Assembly (NCBI GenBank): GCA_018296165.2 | Contig: JACKQL020000020.1 | Coordinates: 558,001-622,000 of the forward strand | Direction of reading: 5' to 3' | DNA: 64,000 bases | DNA from: Termitomyces sp. T153 | Lineage: Eukaryota; Basidiomycota; Agaricomycetes; Agaricales; Lyophyllaceae | Shown here: positions 11,716-21,842 of the stretch, piece by piece | How positions within the stretch are numbered: the first letter of the stretch is position 1 | How the letters are laid out: every line of letters begins with the position of its first letter | Made by a program: the position numbers and the translations under genes | Notes under the pieces: generated by a model | Seen by the model: the letters and a program-made list of their open reading frames with translations, nothing else | Told to the model about the DNA's origin: nothing | Databases searched by the model: none

Positions 11716-12056
11716 GTCTGATGTTGTATTCTAGATGAGTGTGCCAATACATTTTGTCGAGGTTTGCACGTTCTCCTATCCACAACGCAATTTGATTCCT
11801 CTTCTCTTATTCTTCACCGCCTCTATATTCACGACATCGCTCTTCATTTGTGGGCGATGGCTCGGGGAAAGGGGGCGAAGATTAAACTTTGAGTAATATT
11901 AAGAGTTGGACCTGAAGTTATCTAGGTTGGGCTAGTCTTTTACACCACTCTACATCCTTCACTTTATTCATGTATCGTTCGCGACGAGATATATTATGCT
12001 TTCCAGTGCGCGCATTAGAAACGAGCTGTAAGTCATGAGATTCCTCATGTCGTACG
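11716..12056. other. Convergent 3' region of RPL10 and ribokinase
   Basis: Holds the 3' UTR of RPL10 (+) and of the ribokinase gene (-). No coding sequence is supported. Confidence 0.5.
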
Positions 12057-13357
12057 CTACTGACTGATAAGCCTTGTCCTAACTTCAAATATTGTGGGTA
12101 TACTATCGATTGTTCCTGGTCTTTCAACGCACATGCCAGCTGCCTAGTATAACAAGTCGTTTTTTATTGATTTACTCGCCGAAAAGTGTTTTGAAAGGCT
12201 CACTTGTACACAGGTCATAAGTATGCTCACGATATCGGACTCTCTGATTCCATGACCAGGCGTCGCTTGAGGCCCAAACCCCATCAAGCCTTGAACAAGA
12301 TACCCAGTAAAACAGTCACCTGCTCCCGTGGTATCTCGGATGGTGCCCTGAAGCACAGCAGCAGGAAGACGGATGAAATTGGGTGTGTTATGATTATGCT
12401 CCTGCTTTTGTCGATGAAACGCGGGAATGAAGGCTACTACGCCGTCTTTTCCAAGAGTACAGATTATGTTGGTCGTGGCAAGGGCAGGCTGGGTGGACAG
12501 TAGTAAAAGGATCTCGCTGGGAGATTCTCCGAAACTAGATCCATGTCTAGAAAGGACTTTGTAGAGGTCCTCAGCCTCCCCTTCGTTGACGATTAACCAG
12601 TCAACCTTGTCCCACGGAAACTCTTTGATCTCCTGGGAGGAGGGCATGGGTGATGGGTTATATACCGTTATCGCGTTCACAGAGTTGTTGAGCGCATACA
12701 GGGTACACTCCATATGAATCTCGTTCTGTAAAAGGACATGTGTGCATTCTGGAAAGGCGACACCAGAGGTTTCCCAGGTCTCTTCAGGAAGTTGACTGCA
12801 ATTTGCACCAGGAAATAGGACTATAGAGAATTAACTGAGTCTGACAACCTCAAGTTGTGGGAACTCACTGATGCTGTTCTCGCCACTGTCAGATATTTGA
12901 ATCAAGGCTCGCCCTGTTGGAACCTTACTATCTCAATCAGTCCTGATTTACATAAGATCAGCGAGAGTTGGGCAGACATCAGAAATAGAGATTCCACTGG
13001 GATCCAGACCAAACGTTGCAACAGTGTCCTTTACCCATAGGCCGTCTTGGCCAACTGAACCATAGAAATCTGCAGTACCTCCTGCCTTGATGATTGCTAT
13101 AGCCTGATTTGCTCCTTTGCCTCCAACTCGGCGTTCATATCGATATGAAGATATTGTCTCTCCTGGGCGCGCAATGTTTTTTACTAGAGAGGACGAAGTC
13201 GGTAAGGTCATCGACGTTTATTTCTTCATACGAACCATAGAAGTATTCATCGTTATCTACTCTACACGTTAAACCTAGGCAGGGACAGCGTTTGAAATTC
13301 GGGGGCGAGATACTCACTGATTGAGCCACGAACAGCGCATCGACAGAGCATCGACAT
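12057..13357 (-). CDS. Ribokinase (PfkB family)
   Basis: Phosphorylates D-ribose to ribose 5-phosphate with ATP, feeding the pentose phosphate pathway and nucleotide synthesis. The start at 13357 reads MSMLCRCAVRGSI, followed after two short introns by EYFYVKNIARPGETISSYRY and RVGGKGANQAIA, the N-terminal PfkB signature with the GG hinge. Then come DFYGSVGQDGLWV, VPTGRALIQISDSGENSI, a central segment with WLIVNEGEAEDLY, CTLGKDGVVAF and the catalytic DTTGAGDCFTGYLVQGLMG, where the second Asp is the expected base. The last intron (GTGAGC... to ...CTAG near 12145) leads to AAGMCVERPGTIDSIP and a stop at 12057-12059. Reading straight through that donor gives an unrelated tail, so the spliced end is preferred. 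Length is normal for fungal ribokinases. Confidence 0.92.
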
Positions 13358-13601
13358 TGATAAGCGTTGAGCGCTGAGCCCCTATTGCGCTCGAACAAGA
13401 TTTCTTAGATCACATAGGAATCTAATCTTATAATCAGTCCTGCGCAATTCTTAGATATCTCATCAATCAGTACTATATACATTCCCTAATAGATAGACTT
13501 GTATATATCGAGCAGGTAATAAGCTGACCTTGTCACTGACAGGCTATATCGTGGAAGAGAGATTGTCCAAAATCATTGTAGAATGTGGCAAGTCCTCGGT
13601 G
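13358..13601. other. Ribokinase promoter region
   Basis: AT-rich interval between the ribokinase start and the stop of the next minus-strand gene. No exon is visible; it should contain the ribokinase promoter. Confidence 0.4.
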
Positions 13602-14450
13602 CTATGCATAATTTCCAGCAACACCGGAGCCGGAGCCACCCTTCCGCAGATCCGCGAAGTCAATCTGGGAAACCAGATTATACATCGCGTGGACGAGCTG
13701 AACGCGTCCACTAGGGGTGTTGGGTATGTTGCGTACAATGTAATATACCTAGAATTTGGCACAGTCAGATTGAGATGTTGAACAAGAGATATTGTTAATC
13801 TCATTATTATTGTCATCAAGTCCACTGTCTGGGAAAAGATAGTAAATGGTATCCGTTCCGCCTTGTCTGAGGTAAATGGCCATCCATAACAAAGTTCTCC
13901 AATACATTCTGCTCCCTGTGAATTCGGTTCACCAGCCTGACCATACTTGCTCCTTGTACAACCATGCAATTTTCGTCATTGCTGCTGCATTTGGAGAAGA
14001 CCTCCACAATGATCACAGGTATAGAGTAGAAAGATATGAAAAAGTCACTCTCTGGATGATACTGGTCTGTCCCTCCTCATAGCAGACAATCCCAATTGGC
14101 CATGAGCAGCGTGTGGTGAGAATGTGGTTCAAGCAAATAAAGCGGACACTTACAAGCCGCACATAGTGAACAACTGCATATGTACATCAAGGCAGTATCG
14201 TCCAGAAGAGTGGAACAGTAATCCGTGGCACTCCGGCTCCCACCAAACTTGTCTGATAAACTGCCTGCATTCTGTCCCAACTAGAATTGTGTGAGCACTG
14301 TCCATGTTGTTTGCCATACTCGTTCAGAAGGGGTAAGGCCAGATCATATGATTTATTGAAGACCTTGTCTCCCACATGTGATTTGAGTGCACTCATTGAC
14401 TACAAGAAGCTTTGAAAGGAGCGAGAGGGCAGCTAAAATTACAGTCACCT
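13602..14450 (-). CDS. Unrecognised spliced gene (tentative)
   Basis: I do not recognise this gene. The best-supported part is a terminal exon, 13748-13602, that follows a TTCTAG acceptor and reads VYYIVRNIPNTPSGRVQLVH then a Gly/Ser-rich end and TAG. Upstream exon candidates include a stretch with SESMSALKSHVGDKVFNKSY near 14330-14410, preceded by a plausible GTGACT...TTGTAG intron, and segments around 13830-14010 that are open in more than one frame. Frames, start codon and total length are unresolved. It could also be a decaying gene. Neighbours give no functional hint. Confidence 0.35.
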
Positions 14451-14690
14451 CAGAGAGTATTGCTAGTCATGAGGAATAAGACGAAGGCATGAACACGGCA
14501 ACGTTAACTATTTACACATTTACACCACACCGGATTACAGTCACAAACCACACGTTAGTCCATGACACCGTCCCCGATTTTGGTTCCCGCCTTACAAAAA
14601 TGTCAAGACCATACTGATAGCAAAAACGCTCCGGACTATATAGAGGCCTGAGGTATAAGCAAGTTGTCGAACGTCAGCGCAGCCAGCAGA
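14451..14690. other. Intergenic region
   Basis: Between the unrecognised gene and the TSR3 stop. I see no gene or conserved site. Confidence 0.4.
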
Positions 14691-15858
14691 TCATGGCTCG
14701 TCACCATCAGCTTCTCCGTCGTCAGAGTCGGAGGGAGGAGGTTCGTCACCGTCGCTAAAGCGTTGGTGATTGGGATTTGCTACTAAGAGGTCCTCAGTCT
14801 GGCCACCCTGTTCCTCTGCATATAAATGAGAAATTGTCATGGCATCAATTATGATACGAAAATGACCTTTCTGGCGTCGCGACTCTGTCCAATTCTTTTC
14901 GAGGTCATCTATAATGCGATCTTGCATCGCACTGACTTCCTCGGCAGAACTACACGTCTTGTATCGTTCTAGGAAAGTCCTAGAGAGACATCAGATATAG
15001 ATTCAGAGAAAATGATCGAGACATACCGATTGACCTGATAGAAAGAACCACCCCAGCCGAAACCGCTGAGCAATTTCTCTGCATACGCATCAAACCCTGT
15101 GATATAGAAAGCTGCAGCTAATGCTTCGACGCAGTTCAGCCGCCAAGGTTTCCCGTAATTGGTGGGATTTGTTGCCAAAAGATACGGCACTGAACCCCAG
15201 GAGCAGATTGAATAAATATCAGTAGGAAGTCTAAAAGATGTACTCACATAGGCGTTCATGAGGACTGGCAATCTTTCCGAATGGAACATCATCGAGTCGT
15301 GCCCACGAACACTCGACTACAGCAAGTCCTCCATTCAGTATTATCTCGCGATCTGAAGGGCTAACAACTTGTTTTCCCTTTGGTCTGTCAAGGGGTCAGC
15401 AGCGACATAGGATGGACTATCCGGAAGACTAACGAAACGACAATGCCTCTGAACCGGGAGCCAACTTTGAGCTCCTTAATCAAATTCAATCGTGCAAGCT
15501 TTTTACCCGAGCAGCGCCGTGGATCGCAGTGATCAAAATCCTAAGCGCTGTGTAAGGGCAATTGAGATAGTAGATTGTATAAGGATCTCACCCACATCGC
15601 AACAGGCACCTCTATCCGTACATCATCATCCTTGCCTTCATCTTCATCACTATCCGAACTCTGATTTTCGACTTGTTCGTCGTCGCTGAGAGCGTCTACC
15701 GCGCTATCTGGTCGTTCGTCGATATCTCCGTAGTCATGGCGTCCAGATATGTCACGTTCGCGTCGTTTGAACGTGTGGCACTTTGCTACGCTTCTGCTTG
15801 ACCCACGACCTCGTTTACTGCCCCGGGTCGAAGGAGCGCCTGAGTTTTTTCTGTCCAT
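14691..15858 (-). CDS. TSR3: 18S rRNA aminocarboxypropyltransferase TSR3
   Basis: Tsr3 transfers the 3-amino-3-carboxypropyl group from S-adenosylmethionine to the hypermodified pseudouridine of 18S rRNA, a late cytoplasmic step of 40S maturation. The start at 15858 gives MDRKNSGAPSTRGSKRGRGS, a basic then acidic N-terminal region. After an intron comes the family core VAMWDFDHCDPRRCSGKKLA, then GSRFRGIVVSPKGKQVVSPS, VECSWARLDDVPF, PYLLATNPTNYGKPWRLNC and VEALAAAFYITGFD, GFGWGGSFYQVNR. These match the RLI-like and Tsr3 SPOUT-like domains in order. The C-terminus is acidic and Ser/Pro-rich, ending at the TGA at 14691-14693. At least five short introns interrupt the gene. It shares a 118-bp divergent promoter with the Sos7-like gene. 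Confidence 0.93.
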
Positions 15859-15976
15859 GATGAGAAATTAAGAAAAAAACAAAATATCAATTATACTTGA
15901 TTAGTATTACGTCACTGGGGCTGAACGCGGTCATGTGGATATCACACGTGATTACAACGCGTCTTGATTCAACACC
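15859..15976. promoter_or_regulatory. Bidirectional promoter of TSR3 and Sos7-like genes
   Basis: Only 118 bp separate the two ATGs. The interval holds TACGTCA (CRE-like half site, near 15908-15914) and a CACGTG core at 15945-15950. Function is inferred from position. Confidence 0.45.
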
Positions 15977-17232
15977 ATGTCGACTCAACGGCGGTCGTCC
16001 AGCTTTGGCTCACCACAGCAGGAGCAGCTTCTCAAATCTGCAGAGGCACTCAAGTTAACTTTCGAAAAAGCAAATCTACAGCTCTTGCGCAATGTCACTG
16101 ATTTTCATTCCTGGAGACTTGACCCCGAATCGGACGACACGCAGGAACTGGACGGTGTCAGGGATCCTGTAATAGTCGCTGCTGATGTTGCTGCCAAAAT
16201 TGTACGTGCATCCACGACTGTACTTCTCGTAGTGTGACTAATTCTCGGATTCTAGTCTTTCCTTAGGAAACTAAAATTCCAGTACTTGGAACAGAATGCG
16301 AAGAACCGATACGTCAAGTCCATCGTGAGCGATATAGATGATGCGCCAATTGTGACGGCGGAGGATAACAAACAACTACTGGCCAGCAATGGTCAGAAAA
16401 AGGAGAGGCTCAAGGTCGCCAAATTAAGCTTAGCAGAGATGCAGAAGGATATTGGTGTACTTGCGCCCCTCGTTGAGAGCGGTGCGCGTTTTGCTCACTT
16501 TCTCAGAAACGATGCTGACAGATAAATATAGATTACAATAAAGTAAGGGAGACGGTGGCGGAGGCATCCGCGCTCGCACAACAAATCCTCGACGCGCGTC
16601 TTGCCCTCACGCGAATACGAAAAACACATCCACACCCGCGGTTGACGATAGCGCTCGCAGATCAGAAGCTCGTGGATCAGGTAGAAGAGATGCAGACGCT
16701 GAACGACGAACTAGAGAGTGTGAACGCGCAAGTGCAGGCCATCAAGGAGCAGGTCAAACGTGGTCTGCTGGATCTGGAGGAACTTAGGGTTGAGCGCGCG
16801 GAAGTGGAGAAGGCGGTGAAGATGGTGAGAGTGGATGAAGATGATGCAAGACTCGTGCCATTGTATTCATGGTGTGTATTGCGAATTCTAGGTCTGTGCT
16901 GTGGTGTTGATGATTCAATACGAAGGTACACGGCATCGACGAATCTGCATCGGTCGATGGTGGATCTGCAGACATCGCACGCTGCATCCGAAAACGAGGT
17001 GCGGTATACTTATGGTATTGAGCCACAAGTGGAAGGCGAACTCCCACATCGCGTAACAATTACGTTAATATTCGCACCGGATACGGGGAAGCTGGCGGCG
17101 GTACAGACGGAGGGGCTAGAGGAACTGGGTGTCGCTGTGGGCGATGTTATCGAAGCCCACCTGCAGATTGGTGACGTCCAAGGTGTCATTGCAGCCATAT
17201 TGGGGAGGGCAAGGTCACGCCACGTGCTTTAG
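15977..17232 (+). CDS. Kinetochore protein Sos7-like, coiled coil
   Basis: Four exons: 15977-16201, 16256-16481, 16532 to about 16873, and about 16926-17232. The product opens MSTQRRSSSFGSPQQEQLLK and contains FLRKLKFQYLEQNAKNRYVK, DIDDAPIVTAEDN, a long coiled coil with LALTRIRKTHPHPRLT and DQVEEMQTLNDELESVNAQV, and a C-terminal globular part ending ILGRARSRHVL. The FLRKLKFQYLEQ block and overall layout match the fungal Sos7 coiled-coil family (functional counterpart of budding yeast Kre28 and animal Zwint), partners of the KNL1/Spc7 arm of the outer kinetochore. The call rests on recognition by eye, so an unrelated coiled coil is possible. A decayed copy of its 3' half lies at 19999-20560. 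Confidence 0.75.
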
Positions 17233-17840
17233 TAATTTATGGTCATTGTGCCTATTCTGGATCTTTTGTAGCGCGTCTGTCCCGCAGGATACACAACCTC
17301 TGGCCATGATTTTATCAGGAATCTGATTTGCCGATTGCCTTCTACCTACAAATAGTAATTGTAATTAATAAGGAATGTGCTGTGTGTAAATTGAAAATGT
17401 GTTCTGGGTGCTCATGACCGCAATGCCACATATTTGTCGTCTTCTCATGTCAAGTATGTAGGTACTTGCAACATTGATGACGTCAATAGGGTGTCACGAA
17501 ATTTTTGCTCGATGCCTTACGGCTCAAAACTCTTTGGCCGTCTCAGATAGACTGACGAACGTCGTGGCTTGGTGCTGAGACGAGCGCGACGCTTCGTCAT
17601 TCCATGTTGGAAACCAGTAAGTGACCTGTTACCATCCGTTCAGAAGCCGATTTTGGTCGCTTGATTGTCCAGCATAACTGTGCTTGGAAGTTGAAATACA
17701 CTTGTCGAAGGGTTGATAGTGTAATGTCGACCATTCATTTGGAGAGACCAGTAAAAAATAGTTCTCTCTGTCTTGTCCCATGACTGCTGTGAAACTTGAA
17801 GTCGACTTACAACGAACGGTCAACCAATAAATGTTTATAC
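17233..17840. other. Convergent 3' intergenic region
   Basis: About 600 bp between the Sos7-like stop (+) and the PPR-like stop (-). Open stretches here are short and show no domain. Part of it (up to about 17310) is duplicated downstream of the Sos7 pseudogene copy near 20500. Confidence 0.4.
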
Positions 17841-19724
17841 CTAATTCCGAGCACACTGGGCCTCCAAAGCCCGTAAGGCTTGAATCACCTGGACATGTAT
17901 CTTGTTTCGACTCAAGTCCTGACCAAAGTTTTTCTCCATCATTGCCTCGACCTCCAGTGCTGGCTTCAACAGAGCTGCTCTGACAAACCCAGTAATGACG
18001 CGTTCATATATCGAGGCGTTAGCCGGGACACACATCACCCGCCCATCAAATAACGTCGTCTCCATCTTCCCAGACTCGACGTGTCTAAGCAGCGCAAGTG
18101 CCTTCTCCACACGTCCCGCATGTGCTAGAACTCCTGCTAGGGTTTCAACCTCTTTCAAGTATGGAGCTTTGCCAGAGTCTTTCAGGACACGGACAGCATC
18201 ACTGGTGGCATTGCACTCGCCGAACGATGCTATGAATGCTGGGCGAACGTTGTACGCCTCCTTATGATTTACTTTCTCCAAGCAATATGACTCGTACAAG
18301 GCCTGCAGCACGACAAGAGGCTCGGGGAGGGTGGGTATCAAGCGTATTATCGACTTGAGCACCATCCAGCGCTTAGAGAGTGAAAAGTTTGACAGCGGAG
18401 TCAGACGGGTGGGAAACCGATGAAGATCCGCGATAACCGATAGTTGGTTAGAAAAAAGGCCGGGAAGCTGCGTCTTGGCACTGAAATATACGAGATAAAG
18501 CTTGAGGGCCTCATCGTAACTTCTCTGGGTCAGATGATACCTGAGTTCACCCTCCAACCAAGGGACACCGCAGCTCGGTCCAGCAAGCAATGCACGTTCG
18601 CGGAGCCACTGCATGACACGCGGAGCACCACCTACATCACAGAGGCGGAAAAGGAAAACTGTGATATTGGCGGCGATAAGATCACTCGAGTCTCGAAGCT
18701 GACGCTTGATAGACCGAACTTCGATGGCTACGTCATGCCTGGAGAGCATGGAAGAGATTTCCTTTGAATACCATGATATTCGAGGACCGACCGGAGTCGC
18801 AACGTCACCGGATGGAATTGTCGTTCGAGGTCGCCATGGATCTGAAGTACGGGCTGGTTGATCCAATATTGACAATTCTTCGATGCGTCCAGCATCTCTC
18901 AAGGCATTCTTTAGAAGGATGCGAGTACTGGGGCTAAGTTGGAATTGAGAATTTGTTGCCAAGATAGTCATTGCATGAGACAGCCATCCCGCTTGGCAGC
19001 AGACTTTGATAGAGAGGTCGCGGAAGTGATTGGCCGTGGCCGAAAAATGAGGTGTAGCTGCCGAATATTCGAGAATCGCCTGTTCCATCTCGCGTAACCA
19101 GTAGGTTCCGATATTGGCGGATGCATATCGAATTAATACAGGGAGTATTTCATTGACCACAGGCTGGATGTATCCTTTGCCTGCAGACATTATTCCAAAT
19201 AAAAGAATGACAGGAAGGCGAGTAGAAGGGGAGGCGAATAAGACACGCCTAAGGTCTTGCAAATGGTCGGTGTTGGTGTCCAACAAAGGTGGATGTGTCA
19301 GATCCATTGGGTTACGCGTTGGAATGAGGGAGAACCAAATTTTGAAATCCGATAGGGTAGCCCTGATATCGTCCCATCGCAGACACGAAATCGCGGCCTG
19401 CTCGTATACTGGGTGAGGTGTGATTTTTATCCCTTCGCGAATGAGCCGAATGCGAAACTGTGCTGCAGCGCCAAACTTTCGGGTTCGAACAAAATTTACA
19501 AGTATTGCATTCAGATGCTCGGGTGAATGACCTGCTTTCCTGCGTAAGTACAGCTGAGGTATTGTTGTGTTTCGAAATAATAGATGTTTCACAGCAGAAT
19601 TTGCGGAATATGAGGCATTCCGCCGCGTTCTGGATACCGGACTTCTAGGGCATTGTAATAATTGGCCAAGATGATTGGCAAATGATCTCGAGAGACGGCT
19701 ATTGTAGAGAGTACCCCATGTCAT
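17841..19724 (-). CDS. PPR-like helical-repeat protein, probably mitochondrial
   Basis: A single uninterrupted frame of 627 codons, unusual beside its intron-rich neighbours. The start at 19724 gives MTWGTLYNSRLSRSFANHLG, followed by a stretch rich in R, S, T and N with almost no acidic residues: a typical mitochondrial presequence. The body is a run of amphipathic helix pairs, such as LNAILVNFVRTRKFGAAAQF, VYEQAAISCLRWDDIRATL, RVLKDSGKAPYLKEVETLAG and GVLAHAGRVEKALALLRHVE, spaced like degenerate pentatricopeptide repeats. PPR proteins bind organellar RNA and act in its processing or translation. Assignment to PPR is by pattern only, so treat the specific role as unknown. Confidence 0.7.
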   Translation of the reverse strand: MTWGTLYNSRLSRSFANHLGQLLQCPRSPVSRTRRNASYSANSAVKHLLFRNTTIPQLYLRRKAGHSPEHLNAILVNFVRTRKFGAAAQFRIRLIREGIKITPHPVYEQAAISCLRWDDIRATLSDFKIWFSLIPTRNPMDLTHPPLLDTNTDHLQDLRRVLFASPSTRLPVILLFGIMSAGKGYIQPVVNEILPVLIRYASANIGTYWLREMEQAILEYSAATPHFSATANHFRDLSIKVCCQAGWLSHAMTILATNSQFQLSPSTRILLKNALRDAGRIEELSILDQPARTSDPWRPRTTIPSGDVATPVGPRISWYSKEISSMLSRHDVAIEVRSIKRQLRDSSDLIAANITVFLFRLCDVGGAPRVMQWLRERALLAGPSCGVPWLEGELRYHLTQRSYDEALKLYLVYFSAKTQLPGLFSNQLSVIADLHRFPTRLTPLSNFSLSKRWMVLKSIIRLIPTLPEPLVVLQALYESYCLEKVNHKEAYNVRPAFIASFGECNATSDAVRVLKDSGKAPYLKEVETLAGVLAHAGRVEKALALLRHVESGKMETTLFDGRVMCVPANASIYERVITGFVRAALLKPALEVEAMMEKNFGQDLSRNKIHVQVIQALRALEAQCARN

Positions 19725-19998
19725 GACATACCTGAATGGAAAGCTTGTGACAGGCTTGCTGCGAGAAGTAAAGATAAAGACTTACTACCAGCACAGGACA
19801 GCGAACCACGATGAACGTCGAAAAGTCGGTGTCACACCCGTGACATAGTCAAAGTCTTTGCATTCTTGCCTTAAACCAATTTCTAAACGGTCGATTCGGC
19901 CTTCACGCTCATCTTATACCTGACATACGCCCTGCTTGCAGATTCTTACAATCTCACATGTTTTTTCTGATTTCCATGCCGACTTAACGGTTGAGATA
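19725..19998. promoter_or_regulatory. Upstream region of the PPR-like gene
   Basis: Lies between the PPR-like start and the Sos7 pseudogene. It contains no recognisable gene; presumably the PPR-like promoter. Confidence 0.35.
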
Positions 19999-20560
19999 AT
20001 GCGTGTTTTGCTCACTTTCTCATCTCAAAAATGGTGCCTGCAACAAGTGAGAGATATAATCATTCTGGACGCCTGTATTCACATGAATACGAAAAACATA
20101 TCCACACCCGCGGCCGACGATACCACAGATCAGAAGCTCGTGATCAAGTAGAAGAGATGCAGACACTGAATGATAAACTAGAGTCCCAGTGCAGGCCATC
20201 AAGGAGCAGGTCAAAGGTGTGTTGGATTTGGAGGCACTTCGGGTTGAACTTGTGCCATTGTATAATGGTATATCTTACGAATTCTAGCCTGTGCTGGTGT
20301 TGCATGAAGGTACGCAGCATCGACGAGACCAAGGTGCATGGTGTAATCTCCACATTGCATAACAATTATGTTAATATTCGCGCCAGATACAGAGAGCTGG
20401 CGGCCATATTGGGGAGGGAGGGGTTATGTGCTTTAGTAATTCATGATTGTATTTTATTGTACTATACCCTGTATAATCCGAAATATACCGGAATTCCGTT
20501 GGGATTGTAGCGCGTCGGTCCCCGATGCGCAATCACTGGCCACCATAGATTCTGGAACTA
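19999..20560 (+). pseudogene. Degenerate duplicate of the 3' half of the Sos7-like gene
   Basis: Direct comparison shows patches of 16484-17300 repeated here in the same order and orientation: intron-2 sequence (gttttgctcactttctca), the exon text gaatacgaaaaaca, ccacacccgcgg, gatcagaagctcgtg, gtagaagagatgcagac, then tcaaggagcaggtcaaa, intron-3 text (cgaattctag), ggccatattggggaggg, gtgctttagtaatt and 3' flank tgtagcgcgtc. The copy has many deletions and frameshifts and cannot encode the protein. Because introns and flank are copied, the source is DNA-level segmental duplication rather than retroposition. Confidence 0.85.
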
Positions 20561-20794
20561 CACTGAAATTTGAGCCTCCTCAGCCCCAAGGATGGTGACT
20601 TTCTACCATGGACATGAAGTATCCTCTCAGTCAATATCGAGTAAAGGCATGCCCATAGTCACTGCTACCGCGGCCAAGGGCACTGACATCTGGGAAGAGG
20701 GTCATCAAAGGTCAAAAGCGGCTTGTTAAAGGATGGCGGACCATGAGATGCACACCAGTACCTGTATATAGGTCTAATTGCAGATGTCGATCCG
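20561..20794. other. 3' region of PSF1
   Basis: Short interval between the Sos7 pseudogene and the PSF1 stop. Nothing coding is seen. Confidence 0.4.
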
Positions 20795-21391
20795 TCAAAC
20801 TTCTTCGAGGTATCCTTGCACAATGAGATGTTCAATGTCCACTCTTCTGACCATGTACCTCTCGCCCTTCTTGAAGTTGATGCTCCCTAGCTCGGTTTGA
20901 ATCTCCCCGCAGTCTTTCACAACCCGTACAAGTACATGAAGATCTTTGGGCGGTTGGGTGATGCTAGCCATGATATCAAGCTCATCTGCAAAGTCAGCAC
21001 GAAAATCCATGATTGACGCGTGGTATTCGCGCAAGAAATCAACTTCATGGGGTGAGAGACGGCTGCGGATGTCTTGATTTGAGAGGATATGAGGGAGGGC
21101 GCCGCCGACTGCCCAGTACATGTCACGGAGGCGATCGGTGCGGTGTGTGTGATACGCAAGGAGGCAACGCTTATTTCGCGCGATGGAAGTCTCAATGACA
21201 ATGAGCGCGGGTGCGGGGGGGCCGTCGATGAGGGCGAGAGGCTCGGCGGCCTTTTCGAGATCGCGTTGCTCGCGGATGAGGGCGCGCACGAGGGAATCGT
21301 TGTATTTTAGGAGAGTGTCCGTCTGAGTGGAGCGGCGAGATTCCATCACCAGCTGTGTGGCGAGCTCGCCGTATTGTCGCGTCTCGCTCAT
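20795..21391 (-). CDS. PSF1: GINS complex subunit PSF1
   Basis: Intronless 198-codon frame. GINS (Sld5-Psf1-Psf2-Psf3) binds Cdc45 and Mcm2-7 to form the replicative CMG helicase and is essential for initiation and fork progression. The product shows the Psf1 order: YGELATQLVMESRRSTQT, LLKYNDSLVRALIREQRDLE, then a helix starting RNKRCLLAYHTHRTDRLRD, LSPHEVDFLREYHASIMDF and a C-terminal B domain with HVLVRVVKDCGEIQTELGS and GERYMVRRVDIEHLIVQGYL ending in V before the stop. Length matches fungal Psf1 (about 200 residues). The start is set by MSETRQYGELA, giving the usual few residues before the conserved YG. Confidence 0.93.
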   Translation of the reverse strand: MSETRQYGELATQLVMESRRSTQTDTLLKYNDSLVRALIREQRDLEKAAEPLALIDGPPAPALIVIETSIARNKRCLLAYHTHRTDRLRDMYWAVGGALPHILSNQDIRSRLSPHEVDFLREYHASIMDFRADFADELDIMASITQPPKDLHVLVRVVKDCGEIQTELGSINFKKGERYMVRRVDIEHLIVQGYLEEV

Positions 21392-21842
21392 CGTGGTCGA
21401 CGACGAACAGTCTGGTCACACCGTGACATCTCGTCATGATAATCTCATGTTGGCCATGGACGTAAATTTTGAGAGGGCACTCATTCATCAGGTTGTGACT
21501 AAAAAGTCAGAATGGATACAAAAATCGCTAGGTCTAACTCGAAATCCCGACTAGTACCCACAAAGTACCCATTACCCAGGCAGTACTTAACCATAAGTAT
21601 GACAGATCGGAGATGATAATCCGATCATCCGCACCCGGCGATGTGCGATGTAAAACGCGGGGCCAGGTCGAGAATAAGCGTAGAGAAGATGGGATACGGA
21701 GGCGCGCGCTATATGCAGGCGTAAGTGAAATCGGCAATCTATCTTGACTCAGCTCTCGAGGTAATTCAGCCTTAATGGCGAGCAACGATATCACGGTTAT
21801 GTCCAATAGCCGCTAGTTGTGTATGCTTGATAGTACCTATAA
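21392..21842. promoter_or_regulatory. PSF1 upstream region, boundary to the transposon block
   Basis: CpG-containing host-type sequence between the PSF1 start and the first LTR at 21843. No gene is seen; it includes the PSF1 promoter. Confidence 0.45.

Noticed and set aside
12144..12206. Ribokinase C-terminus read through to the stop at 12144
   Set aside because: A clear GTGAGC donor and CTAG acceptor flank this piece, and the next exon supplies the conserved C-terminal segment.
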